From: Arthrobacter antibioticus | GTDB lineage: Bacteria; Actinomycetota; Actinomycetes; Actinomycetales; Micrococcaceae | Reading direction: 5' to 3' | NCBI RefSeq assembly: GCF_030063205.1 | Contig: NZ_JASISQ010000004.1 | Span: 275,707-339,706 of the forward strand | DNA length: 64,000 bases | Shown here: one piece after another, positions 57,073 to 64,000 of the stretch | Layout of the letters: each line of letters opens with the position of its first letter | How positions within the stretch are numbered: the first letter of the stretch is position 1 | Made by a program: the position numbers and the translations under genes | The notes under the pieces: model-generated | The model's database searches: none | Seen by the model: the letters and a program-made list of their open reading frames with translations, nothing else | What the model was told of the DNA's origin: nothing

Positions 57073-57543
57073 ATGTCAACTTTGGATGGAACAGATGCAC
57101 GGATTCTCCTAGCCCTGATCAAAGACCCTCGCCAGACAGTGGTAGCCATGGCCGAGTCATTGGGAATATCTCGCAATACAGTCCAAGCCCGGATGGTTGC
57201 ACTTGAGAAGCGTGATGCGTTCCTGCCATTTGACCACCGGATCAGCCCCGGCCCGCTGGGCTACCCTCTGACAGCCTTTATTTCGGTGCATGTCCAGCAG
57301 CGAAAAATCTCTGCCTTGGCAACAGCACTGGCACAGATCCCTGAAGTCGTTGAGGCCCATGGACTCAGTGGTAGGGCAGATCTGTTGGTCAAAGTGGTCT
57401 CCACCGGAGCCGAGGACTTGTTCCGCATTAACGGCAAGATCCTCTCCTGCGACGGCGTGGAGCGTACAGAAACATCGCTGGCCATGAACGAGCTGGTTCC
57501 CTTCCGCATGTCACCTCTACTAAAACGGATGCTGAAACGCTAA
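57073..57543 (+). CDS. Lrp/AsnC-family regulator, BkdR-like
   Basis: A 156-residue feast/famine regulator: N-terminal helix-turn-helix (LDGTDARILLALIKD, then LGISRNTVQARMVALEKR) and a C-terminal RAM ligand-binding domain (IPEVVEAHGLSGRADLLVKV). It lies divergent from bkdA, a placement known for BkdR activators that respond to branched-chain amino acids; the same role is inferred. ATG 57073 is preferred over 57019 because the family begins with this Leu-Asp segment. Confidence 0.88.
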   Translation: MSTLDGTDARILLALIKDPRQTVVAMAESLGISRNTVQARMVALEKRDAFLPFDHRISPGPLGYPLTAFISVHVQQRKISALATALAQIPEVVEAHGLSGRADLLVKVVSTGAEDLFRINGKILSCDGVERTETSLAMNELVPFRMSPLLKRMLKR

Positions 57544-57646
57544 TTCACGAACCTTCGCGTCAGCGCAGCTGCGGTGCGGAGGTGTCATTATCTCCAATCT
57601 CACGGAGGTGAAGGCGGGGCGGAGAGGTGGGGCGGGGCACGCGAAA

Positions 57647-57684
57647 GGCTCCGTCCGCCGTCGTAATAAACGGTGAACGGAGCC
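57647..57684 (-). terminator. actP terminator
   Basis: GGCTCCGT (57647-57654) pairs with ACGGAGCC (57677-57684), with a further CCGT/ACGG pairing inside. On the actP strand it is followed by TTTCGCG. It lies between converging lrp and actP. Confidence 0.65.
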
Positions 57685-57710
57685 ATCGCGAGAGAGCAGT
57701 AGCGCGGGTT

Positions 57711-59363
57711 TTAGTGGTCCACTGCCTTCTCGGCACCGATACCTGTCAGCGAGCGCACTTCCATCTCAGCCTGAATCCTGGGATCCTCGGTGTTCTTATC
57801 CAAAACTGTGCCCAACCAGCCCAGGAAGAATGCCAGGGGGATGGAGACAATGCCCGGGTTCGCCAGCGGGAACCAGGAGAAGTCAGCGCCTGGAATCATG
57901 GCCTTCTCGCTACCGGAAACAACCGGTGAGAACGCGATGAGGATGATGGCCGCAGCCAAGCCGCCGTACATGCTCCACAGCGCACCCTGAGTAGTGAACT
58001 TCTTCCAGAACAATGAGTAGATAATTGTGGGCAGGTTCGCAGAAGCTGCGATGGCGAAAGCAAGTGCCACCAAAAACGCGATGTTCTGACCGTTGGCCAG
58101 GATACCGCCACCGATGGCGACCACACCGATCACCACTACAGTGCGACGGGCTACCTTGACTTCCATCTCCGGCTTGGGCTCGCCCTTGACGATGACGTTG
58201 GAGTAGATATCGTGCGCAAAGGATGCCGCCGCCGTGATGGTTAGACCGGCTACAACCGCCAGGATGGTGGCGAAGGCAACGGCGGAGATGAAGCCAAGCA
58301 GGATCGGTCCACCCACTACGAAGGCAAGCAGCGGAGCAGCGGCATTGACGCCGCCGGGAGCAGCCAGGATGGCTTCCTTGCCAATCAAGGCACCCGCGCC
58401 GTAGCCAAGGACCAGGGTGAAGATGTAGAAACCACCAATCAACCAGATGGCCCAAACAACAGATTTGCGGGCTTCCTTAGCTGTGGGCACGGTGTAGAAG
58501 CGCATCAGAACGTGTGGCAGGGCCGCCGTTCCAAGGACAAGTGCCAATGCCAGAGAAACAAAGTCAAGCGGGGCCTTGCCATACGCGGCGCCCGGGTTCA
58601 GCAGTGCCTCACCGGCACCGCCTTCAGCGATGGAGGTTTGTACTGCTGCCTCCATGAGTGTTGAGAGGTTGAAGCCGTGCATGGCCAGCACAATGATGGT
58701 CATGATCGCCGCACCAATAATGAGCAGGAACGCTTTGATGATCTGCACCCAGGTGGTGCCCTTCATGCCACCGATCAGTACGTAGACAATCATCAGCACA
58801 CCCACAACGGCGATGACGATGTTCTGGCCCACCTTGTTGGAGTTGTCCAAGCCCAAGAGCAGCGAAACCAATCCACCAGCACCTGCCATTTGGGCCAGCA
58901 GGTAGAAGAAGCAGACAACCAGCGTGGTGGTTGCTGCGGCAATGCGCACGGGGCGCTGCTTGAGCCGGAAAGAGAGCACGTCAGCCATGGTGAACTTGCC
59001 GGTGTTGCGCAGCAGCTCTGCAACGAGCAGGAGCGCCACCAACCAGGCCACCAGGAATCCGATGGAGTAGAGAAAACCGTCGTAGCCGTTCACGGCAATG
59101 GCGCCTGTAATACCCAGGAACGAAGCCGCTGACAGGTAGTCTCCGGCAATAGCCGTGCCATTCTGGCCACCGGAGAAGGAGCGCCCAGCCGCGTAGTAAT
59201 CGGCTGCAGTTTTGTTATTTCGGCTGGCCCGGAACACCACAATCATGGTGATCGCAACGAATCCCACGAAGATCAGGATGTTAATCCATGAATTCTCCTT
59301 GGTTTGCTCGGCGAGCGATTTTGCCAGTGGGGCCATAGTGGGAAAAATCAGAGATAAACTCAC
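57711..59363 (-). CDS. actP: Cation/acetate symporter, ActP/MctC type
   Basis: A 550-residue SSS-family sodium or proton symporter with about 13 helices. AGDYLSAASFLGITGAIAV, FRLKQRPVRIAAATTTLVVCFFYLLAQMAG and GTAALPHVLMRFYTVP are typical of acetate/short monocarboxylate carriers. The start is GTG 59363, three bases after the DUF485 gene, its usual partner. Substrates are likely acetate, propionate or pyruvate. Control probably involves the CRP/GlxR-like sites upstream of the DUF485 gene. Confidence 0.93.
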   Translation of the reverse strand: MSLSLIFPTMAPLAKSLAEQTKENSWINILIFVGFVAITMIVVFRASRNNKTAADYYAAGRSFSGGQNGTAIAGDYLSAASFLGITGAIAVNGYDGFLYSIGFLVAWLVALLLVAELLRNTGKFTMADVLSFRLKQRPVRIAAATTTLVVCFFYLLAQMAGAGGLVSLLLGLDNSNKVGQNIVIAVVGVLMIVYVLIGGMKGTTWVQIIKAFLLIIGAAIMTIIVLAMHGFNLSTLMEAAVQTSIAEGGAGEALLNPGAAYGKAPLDFVSLALALVLGTAALPHVLMRFYTVPTAKEARKSVVWAIWLIGGFYIFTLVLGYGAGALIGKEAILAAPGGVNAAAPLLAFVVGGPILLGFISAVAFATILAVVAGLTITAAASFAHDIYSNVIVKGEPKPEMEVKVARRTVVVIGVVAIGGGILANGQNIAFLVALAFAIAASANLPTIIYSLFWKKFTTQGALWSMYGGLAAAIILIAFSPVVSGSEKAMIPGADFSWFPLANPGIVSIPLAFFLGWLGTVLDKNTEDPRIQAEMEVRSLTGIGAEKAVDH

Positions 59364-59366
59364 GGG

Positions 59367-59735
59367 CTAAACCTCTTCCTTGGTAGTCGCTGCTGCCTCG
59401 ATCTGAGCCTCAAGACGGGTGCGAATCACTGCCGCCTGAGGATCGAGCTTCCGGTTTGCATAGGTGACATACCAGGTGGTGATGCCGAAAGTGGTGACGA
59501 ATTGGAGACTGCCCAGGACTAGTCCAACGTTGATGTTCTCCCACACCTTGATGGACATGAAGTCGTGCGCGTACGCGGCTAGTAGAACGTAGGCGAAGTA
59601 CCAAACCAAAAAGCCAATGGCTACGGGGAAAACAAAGTTCCGGTGTGTCTTACGGAGCTTCTGGAATTCCTGTGAGCTTTGTTCGCCAACAAAGTCCACC
59701 GGACCTTCGGTGCTTGCGTGGGCTGAATTACCCAT
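59367..59735 (-). CDS. DUF485 membrane protein, ActP partner
   Basis: A 122-residue DUF485 (YjcH-like) protein with two helices (about 36-58 and 68-92; FPVAIGFLVWYFAYVLL, LGSLQFVTTFGITTWYV). It is encoded ahead of acetate permeases throughout bacteria and may help their assembly. ATG 59735 is taken over 59738 because GGAGG then has four rather than one base of spacing. First gene of its operon. Confidence 0.88.
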   Translation of the reverse strand: MGNSAHASTEGPVDFVGEQSSQEFQKLRKTHRNFVFPVAIGFLVWYFAYVLLAAYAHDFMSIKVWENINVGLVLGSLQFVTTFGITTWYVTYANRKLDPQAAVIRTRLEAQIEAAATTKEEV

Positions 59736-59752
59736 CATTCCTCCTCAAGTAG

Positions 59753-59788
59753 TGTGATCCCTTTCACTATGGAGTGCGGTAGCTCACA
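59753..59788 (-). promoter_or_regulatory. Two CRP/GlxR-like sites upstream of actP operon
   Basis: TGTGA-N6-TCACT at 59753-59768 (nine of ten consensus bases) and AGTGC-N6-TCACA at 59773-59788 (eight of ten) lie with centres exactly 20 bp apart, on the same face of the helix. Their closeness to the start codon (18 bases) would suit repression or a short leader. GlxR controls acetate uptake genes in corynebacteria, which fits. Confidence 0.55.
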
Positions 59789-59880
59789 ATATCGAGGGGT
59801 TGGGGTGGTGCCGCGGTGAACGGCATTGACACTGCGCCGAACGGCAACTTCTTCACCATGGTGCCCAGTGAATCTCCCGC

Positions 59881-59893
59881 TAGTCTTTAGATC
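59881..59893 (+). promoter_or_regulatory. -10 element for leaderless kinase mRNA
   Basis: TAGTCT followed by seven bases and ATG 59894, the same TAGTCT-N7-ATG layout seen at the lrp gene. No -35 is obvious. Confidence 0.35.
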
Positions 59894-61129
59894 ATGTCCT
59901 TTCCCGCACTGAGCGATTCCACACTTTTGCTCATCACAGCAATCGCAGCCGTCATTGCCGCCATCGCGATTGTTGCCGCCGTGGGTTTCCGGCTTTCGCG
60001 CTCCTACCGTGAGCTGGGTACCGATGCCGAGCGCGCAACGTTTGCCACTCTGCATTCGGCGGCAGCAGCTGGAGAGCAGTTGCGCAATGGTTTGGAGCCG
60101 GCAGGGGCGCTGAAGGCCAGCAAACAGTTGCGTGCATTGCTGAACTGCGCAGCGTTCGCCATGACCGATGATTCGCGTCTCCTAGCCTGGGATGGGGCAG
60201 GCGCCGCCGCTAAGCAGCCCGATTCCGCCGTCGTCATGGATTTGGCGGCCAAGGCCCTGAGTAACGGACGCACCCAGGTGGCCACCCTGGACGCGCCGCT
60301 GCGGGAGGCGCTGGGGTTGCCACTGCAGGGCGGTGAGTTGAAAGCTGCCGTCATTTGTCCGTTAAAAGTTGATTCGCGAGCTGTTGGCGTGGTGATCATT
60401 TTATCCAAGACTCCTTCTGCAGGACTGGTCCGGGCTACCAATGAGGTTGCTGCGTGGGTTTCGGCTCAGCTGGAATTGGCCGAGCTCAGTTCCTCCCGGA
60501 CTCTCTTGGCAGAGGCTGAGGTGCGTGCACTGCGCGCACAAATCAGTCCGCATTTTATTTACAACTCACTCAACGCCATCGCCTCCTTCATCAACACGGA
60601 TCCGCAACGGGCAAGGGATTTGGTGGTGGAGTTCGCCGACTTCACCAGATACTCCTTCCGCAGGCACGGCGACTTCACCACACTGGCCGAAGAACTGCGC
60701 TGCATTGATAGGTACCTGCTACTTGAAAACGCCCGTTTTGGTGAACGCCTGCAGGTCAGCCTGCAGATTGCCCCCGAAGTCCTCAGCACAGTGATACCGT
60801 TCCTGAGCCTGCAGCCGCTGGTGGAGAACGCCGTCCGGCATGGTCTGGAGGCGAAAGTGGGCAAGGGGCTGGTGCAGATTTGTGCCAGGGACCTTGGCGC
60901 GTACACGGAAGTGACAATCGAGGACGACGGCGTGGGGATGGACCCCGAGCAGCTGCGGCTAGTTTTGGCTGGTCAGCACGACGGCACGCATGTGGGCCTG
61001 CGCAATGTTGACGCGCGCCTTCGTCAGGTTTACGGCGACGAGCACGGGCTCACCATTGACACCGGCATGGGGCACGGCATGCTGATCACCATGACAGTGC
61101 CCAAGAATCAACCCGGACATGACGCCTAG
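59894..61129 (+). CDS. LytS-type sensor histidine kinase
   Basis: A 411-residue kinase with one N-terminal membrane helix (10-33), a GAF-like sensing region (about 50-190) and the LytS/YehU-type phosphoacceptor segment QISPHFIYNSLNAI with His220, then the ATPase domain (LVENAVRHG, DDGVGM, GLRNVDARLRQ). It lacks the multi-helix 5TM-LYT domain of LytS. The cognate regulator follows. Between two SSS symporter units, it probably senses or controls uptake of a carboxylate such as pyruvate or acetate, as BtsSR and LytST do elsewhere; that is inference. Confidence 0.9.
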   Translation: MSFPALSDSTLLLITAIAAVIAAIAIVAAVGFRLSRSYRELGTDAERATFATLHSAAAAGEQLRNGLEPAGALKASKQLRALLNCAAFAMTDDSRLLAWDGAGAAAKQPDSAVVMDLAAKALSNGRTQVATLDAPLREALGLPLQGGELKAAVICPLKVDSRAVGVVIILSKTPSAGLVRATNEVAAWVSAQLELAELSSSRTLLAEAEVRALRAQISPHFIYNSLNAIASFINTDPQRARDLVVEFADFTRYSFRRHGDFTTLAEELRCIDRYLLLENARFGERLQVSLQIAPEVLSTVIPFLSLQPLVENAVRHGLEAKVGKGLVQICARDLGAYTEVTIEDDGVGMDPEQLRLVLAGQHDGTHVGLRNVDARLRQVYGDEHGLTIDTGMGHGMLITMTVPKNQPGHDA

Positions 61130-61142
61130 CGCCTCCCCACCT

Positions 61143-61169
61143 CCCCAAACTCACTTCGTTCGTTTGGGG
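61143..61169 (+). promoter_or_regulatory. Hairpin between kinase and regulator genes
   Basis: CCCCAAAC (61143-61150) pairs with GTTTGGGG (61162-61169) around an 11-nt loop, in the 65-bp gap. It could reduce or stabilise downstream expression; no U-tract follows. Confidence 0.45.
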
Positions 61170-61194
61170 CCCCTCGGCGGTTAGGCTTAGCCCC

Positions 61195-61920
61195 ATGATT
61201 AATGTCCTTGTGGCCGACGACGAGCTTCCCGCCGTTGAAGAGCTCGCCTTCCTCCTGGGCCGGGACCCGCGGATCGGCGCCATCCACCGGGCCATGAACG
61301 GCGCGGAGGCTCTCAAGCTGCTTGCTGTCCACACGATTGACGCAGTATTTCTTGACATCCACATGCCCGGGCTATCGGGGCTGGAGCTAGCGGCTGTCAT
61401 TGGCAGTTCCAGTAATCCGCCAGTGGTGGTCTTTGTGACAGCTGATGACGACAGGGCACTTGAGGCCTTTGAACTCGCCGCCGTCGATTACCTGTTGAAG
61501 CCGCTGCGCCCGGAACGACTCACCCGCACCGTTGACAGAGTGGTAGAACTTGTAGCCCACCCGGCAGCAGCGGACGAGGTGGAGATGATCACAGTTGATC
61601 AAGGCGGCGTCAGTAGACTCATCCGGCTCGATGACGTGAAGTTCGTCCAGGCTCAAGGCGACTACGCCAGGCTGCACACAGCCGAGGCCAGCTACTTGAT
61701 TCGCATCCCATTGGCTGATTTGGAACAACGTTGGGCAGAGTTGGACTTCATCCGCATTCATAGGTCTTACCTTGTGTGCCTGCAATTTGTGACAGCATGG
61801 AAACTTGGTGCAGCGAAGCCAACAGTTTCGGTAGGCAACGCTGTCCTCCCTGTCAGCCGCAGACACGTCCCCATGTTGCGTCAGCATTTACAAGCAACAA
61901 GGGTGCGCCCCAACTCATGA
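61195..61920 (+). CDS. LytTR-family response regulator
   Basis: A 241-residue regulator: receiver domain with the acidic pair VADDE and phosphoacceptor Asp54 in AVFLDIHMPG, Lys in DYLLKPL, then a LytTR DNA-binding domain (about 130-235; VQAQGDYARLHT, FIRIHRSYLVCL). It partners the kinase upstream. The downstream symporter gene pair, 17 bp away in the same direction, is likely in the same transcript and a probable target. Confidence 0.92.
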   Translation: MINVLVADDELPAVEELAFLLGRDPRIGAIHRAMNGAEALKLLAVHTIDAVFLDIHMPGLSGLELAAVIGSSSNPPVVVFVTADDDRALEAFELAAVDYLLKPLRPERLTRTVDRVVELVAHPAAADEVEMITVDQGGVSRLIRLDDVKFVQAQGDYARLHTAEASYLIRIPLADLEQRWAELDFIRIHRSYLVCLQFVTAWKLGAAKPTVSVGNAVLPVSRRHVPMLRQHLQATRVRPNS

Positions 61921-61936
61921 GTAAGGGACACTGCCA

Positions 61937-62329
61937 ATGACCATGGGACCACGCCGTCCGCCAGCCCCGGGACGCGTCAGGGTGGCCTCACCCCGTACTG
62001 CGGCCCGTCGCTTCTTGGATGGCACAAGCGTGTCGCAGGAGGTAGCCGAACAAACGGCTGTGGGCGAAGTGATGGTGCGTTCACTGATCCGCTCACAGTT
62101 GCGGCTCGCCCTGGTTGTGGCGGCCGGGTTCACTTGCGCCCTACTGCTTTTCTGGGTGTTTGTCCGATGGGTCCCATTTTTTGCCGATTGGGTCATCTTG
62201 GGCATTCCGGCCCCGTGGATACTGCTCGGTGTTGGCGTGTACCCCATCATTGGTGCCTGCGCCTGGCTTTATGTGCGGGCAGCAACCAAAAATGAGGACC
62301 AATACCGTGACCTGGTGGACGGAGCATGA
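61937..62329 (+). CDS. Small membrane protein coupled to SSS symporter
   Basis: A 130-residue protein with an Arg/Pro-rich 45-residue N-terminus and two helices (about 55-78 and 90-115), the same topology as the DUF485 partner of actP but with little sequence likeness. AAGGGA lies eight bases before ATG 61937. Its stop overlaps the symporter start by four bases, so the two are coupled as in actP operons. Probably an accessory subunit of the symporter. Confidence 0.8.
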   Translation: MTMGPRRPPAPGRVRVASPRTAARRFLDGTSVSQEVAEQTAVGEVMVRSLIRSQLRLALVVAAGFTCALLLFWVFVRWVPFFADWVILGIPAPWILLGVGVYPIIGACAWLYVRAATKNEDQYRDLVDGA

Positions 62330-63843
62330 ACCCAGCAATTGGTTACACTGCTCTGATTCTTGTCTCCGTCGCTACCACCGTCATTGGGTTTTATGGGCTG
62401 CGCGTCTCCCGAACCACAAGTGACTTCTATGTTGCCTCACGCACTGTGCAGCCATGGTGGAACGCCTCGGCAATCGGCGGTGAATATCTTTCCGCAGCGA
62501 GCTTCCTTGGCATCGCCGGACTCATCGTCATCTCTGGACTAGACGCTCTCTGGTTCCCCATCGGCTACACGGGCGGGTACTTGATGCTGCTGTTCTTCGT
62601 AGCCGCTCCCCTACGTCGCTCCGGTGCCTACACGATCCCTGACTTTGCCGAAGCCAGGCTCGAATCAACCACTGCCCGTTATGTCACAAGCGTACTCGTG
62701 GTTGTTGTGGGCTGGTTTTATATTGTGCCGCAATTACACGGTGCAGCCTTGACCATCCGAACCACCACGGGGCTGCCGTCATGGGTGGGCGCAGGATCAG
62801 TTGTTGTGGTTGTGTGCCTGACGGTTGTTACCGGTGGCATGCGCTCAATTACATTCGTTCAAGCGTTCCAATACTGGCTTAAGCTCACGGCTTTGGCCGT
62901 GCCCGCCATCTTTATTCTGCTTCTGGTGACAGGGGCCACCGGCTCGGCGCCGGCGCTACCGCCTACCACCGAACTGTTTCCCATCACCGACCCGCTCGCT
63001 GGCGACGGCACTTACCGCACCCTCTCGCTTCTGGTTGCACTGCTGTTCGGCACTCTGGGGATGCCCCATGTGTTAGTACGTTTTTATACAAATCCCGATG
63101 GTGCTGCGGCCCGCCGAACCACGCTGATAGTCCTGGGTTTGCTGGCCATTTTTTATCTATTCCCCACCATTTACGGAGTTCTGGGCAGGGCGTTTCTACC
63201 TGAGCTGGCCGCCCACGGTTATCCGGATGCCACGGTGCTGCTGCTGCCTGGAAAACTATTTGGGGGCCTGGCTGGGGATCTACTCTCAGCCCTTGTCGTG
63301 GCGGGAGCCTTTGCGGCATTTTTGGCCACAACCTCAGGACTCGTGGTTTCCTTGGCGGGAGTCATCAGCCAAGACGTACTAGGTGGTGGTGTGCGGGGGT
63401 TCCGGATAGCGGCCATAGTTGCCGCCGTCGTACCCTTTGGCGTTGCCATGGTTACCGACTCGTTGGCATTGGCCGGCAGCGTGGGGCTGGTTTTTGCCTT
63501 CACCGCTTCGACCATTTGCCCCCTACTTTTGCTGGGAATATGGTGGCGCGGGCTCACGGACGTTGGCGCTGTGGCAGGGATGCTGACAGGGGCAGTGTTA
63601 TGCGGAACGGCGATCATTGTGGGCTCTCAGCTGGCCCCGGACTCGCCATGGCGAGATGTGCTGACGCAGCCGGCCGCCTGGAGCGTCCCAGCCGCTTTTC
63701 TGGTGACCATCCTGGTTTCCAAAGCGACGCCCAAGCGCCGCAGTGCAACACTTTCACGGTTCATGTCCAAACTACATGTCCCGGAACGTCCTCTTGCGCT
63801 AGAGGATCCACGTACGCCACCAAGTCAGCCCAAAGCCGGTTAA
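62326..63843 (+). CDS. SSS-family solute symporter
   Basis: A 505-residue symporter with about 13 helices, related to but distinct from the ActP protein at 57711-59363. GGEYLSAASFLGIAGLIVI, VLVRFYTNPDGAAARR and ATTSGLVVSLAGVISQDVL correspond to the ActP motifs. A monocarboxylate substrate (pyruvate, acetate or lactate) is likely given the family and the adjacent LytS/LytTR pair. It converges with the DivIVA-type gene with one base between stops. Confidence 0.9.
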   Translation: MNPAIGYTALILVSVATTVIGFYGLRVSRTTSDFYVASRTVQPWWNASAIGGEYLSAASFLGIAGLIVISGLDALWFPIGYTGGYLMLLFFVAAPLRRSGAYTIPDFAEARLESTTARYVTSVLVVVVGWFYIVPQLHGAALTIRTTTGLPSWVGAGSVVVVVCLTVVTGGMRSITFVQAFQYWLKLTALAVPAIFILLLVTGATGSAPALPPTTELFPITDPLAGDGTYRTLSLLVALLFGTLGMPHVLVRFYTNPDGAAARRTTLIVLGLLAIFYLFPTIYGVLGRAFLPELAAHGYPDATVLLLPGKLFGGLAGDLLSALVVAGAFAAFLATTSGLVVSLAGVISQDVLGGGVRGFRIAAIVAAVVPFGVAMVTDSLALAGSVGLVFAFTASTICPLLLLGIWWRGLTDVGAVAGMLTGAVLCGTAIIVGSQLAPDSPWRDVLTQPAAWSVPAAFLVTILVSKATPKRRSATLSRFMSKLHVPERPLALEDPRTPPSQPKAG

Positions 63844-63844
63844 C

Positions 63845-64000
63845 TTATTTCGACGTCAGCGGATCGATCGCAGCCATCAGCTCAACCACGCGGTCCAAGA
63901 ACGCGTCTACTTGGCTTTCTTCGTAGCCTGCCCTGCCCTTTTCTGGGGCAAATACGGCCCGGCGGACCACATCCACGCTCAGCTCACCGTTGTCTTCTAT
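63845..64000 (-). CDS. DivIVA-domain protein, 5' part outside window
   Basis: Only the last 51 residues are present. VRRAVFAPEKGRAGYEESQVDAFLDRVVELM matches the GY-x3-VDAFL segment found in DivIVA-domain proteins of Actinobacteria; the end is IDPLTSK. The frame is open to the window edge and ends in TAA at 63845-63847. Such proteins act in cell-pole or septum organisation, but a fragment cannot show which type this is. Confidence 0.7.
   Translation of the reverse strand: MEDNGELSVDVVRRAVFAPEKGRAGYEESQVDAFLDRVVELMAAIDPLTSK

Noticed and set aside
59826-59831. TTGACA as -35 of the kinase promoter
   Set aside because: The nearest good -10 (59881) is 49 bases away; spacing is not compatible.

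Overview
The window reads as chromosome of a high-GC Gram-positive actinobacterium, most likely a member of the Micrococcaceae close to Arthrobacter. The reasons are the protein sequences themselves (NusA, IF-2, PNPase, ProS and IspG are all actinobacterial in type), the actinobacterial gene orders (dapA-rnj, rimP-nusA-ylxR-infB-rbfA-truB-ribF-rpsO-pnp, dxr-site-2 protease-ispG-GNAT-proS), frequent GTG/TTG starts, many 4-bp gene overlaps and a citE/maoC/acyl-CoA dehydrogenase/carboxylase/bkd leucine cluster like that of mycobacteria. No tRNA, rRNA, CRISPR array, insertion sequence or prophage was found. The genus is an inference.

Layout. 1-9.7 kb: a leftward run moeA-moaC-mogA-moaE-dapB-small TPR gene-hydrolase-dapA-rnj (rnj is cut by the window edge), with moaA-moaD and a small membrane gene pointing right. 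Together these supply every molybdopterin step visible here plus two lysine/diaminopimelate enzymes. 9.7-18.3 kb: a leftward housekeeping block (truB, two small membrane genes, a double-GNAT gene, ribF, rpsO, pnp, M16 protease) for RNA modification, flavin synthesis, ribosome and RNA decay. 18.4-21.5 kb: a rightward accessory module of a lipoprotein, a 495-residue protein with an N-terminal WXG100 domain, and a second lipoprotein. 21.5-27.4 kb: rbfA, infB, ylxR, nusA, rimP. 27.5-31.4 kb: a DUF4439-type membrane protein, an aminoglycoside-phosphotransferase-like kinase and a TSUP transporter.

31.4-44.5 kb holds proS, ispG, a GNAT gene, a site-2 protease and dxr, the usual actinobacterial neighbours, but interrupted by an ABC exporter, a solo WXG100 gene, a PadR regulator with an FadH-type flavoenzyme, and a YciI/membrane protein/SatD-like trio. 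44.6-57.5 kb is a complete-looking leucine/isovalerate catabolic region: bkdABC (branched-chain 2-oxoacid dehydrogenase E1/E2) makes isovaleryl-CoA; an acyl-CoA dehydrogenase, a biotin-dependent carboxylase pair, a MaoC hydratase and a CitE-like lyase would carry it to acetyl-CoA and acetoacetate; a fused SCOT-type CoA-transferase reactivates acetoacetate. A TetR and an Lrp/AsnC gene sit divergently beside the two operons. 57.7-63.8 kb holds an ActP-type acetate symporter with its DUF485 partner, a LytS/LytR-type two-component pair, and a second SSS symporter with its own small membrane partner. The window ends inside a DivIVA-domain gene.

The most interesting items are the WXG100/lipoprotein module and its solo WXG100 relative 14 kb away, CRP/GlxR-like operators in front of bkd and actP, a 17-bp tandem repeat that contains a stop codon, a possible ATT start codon on the CitE-like gene, and a notable number of short in-frame tandem repeats in linker segments.
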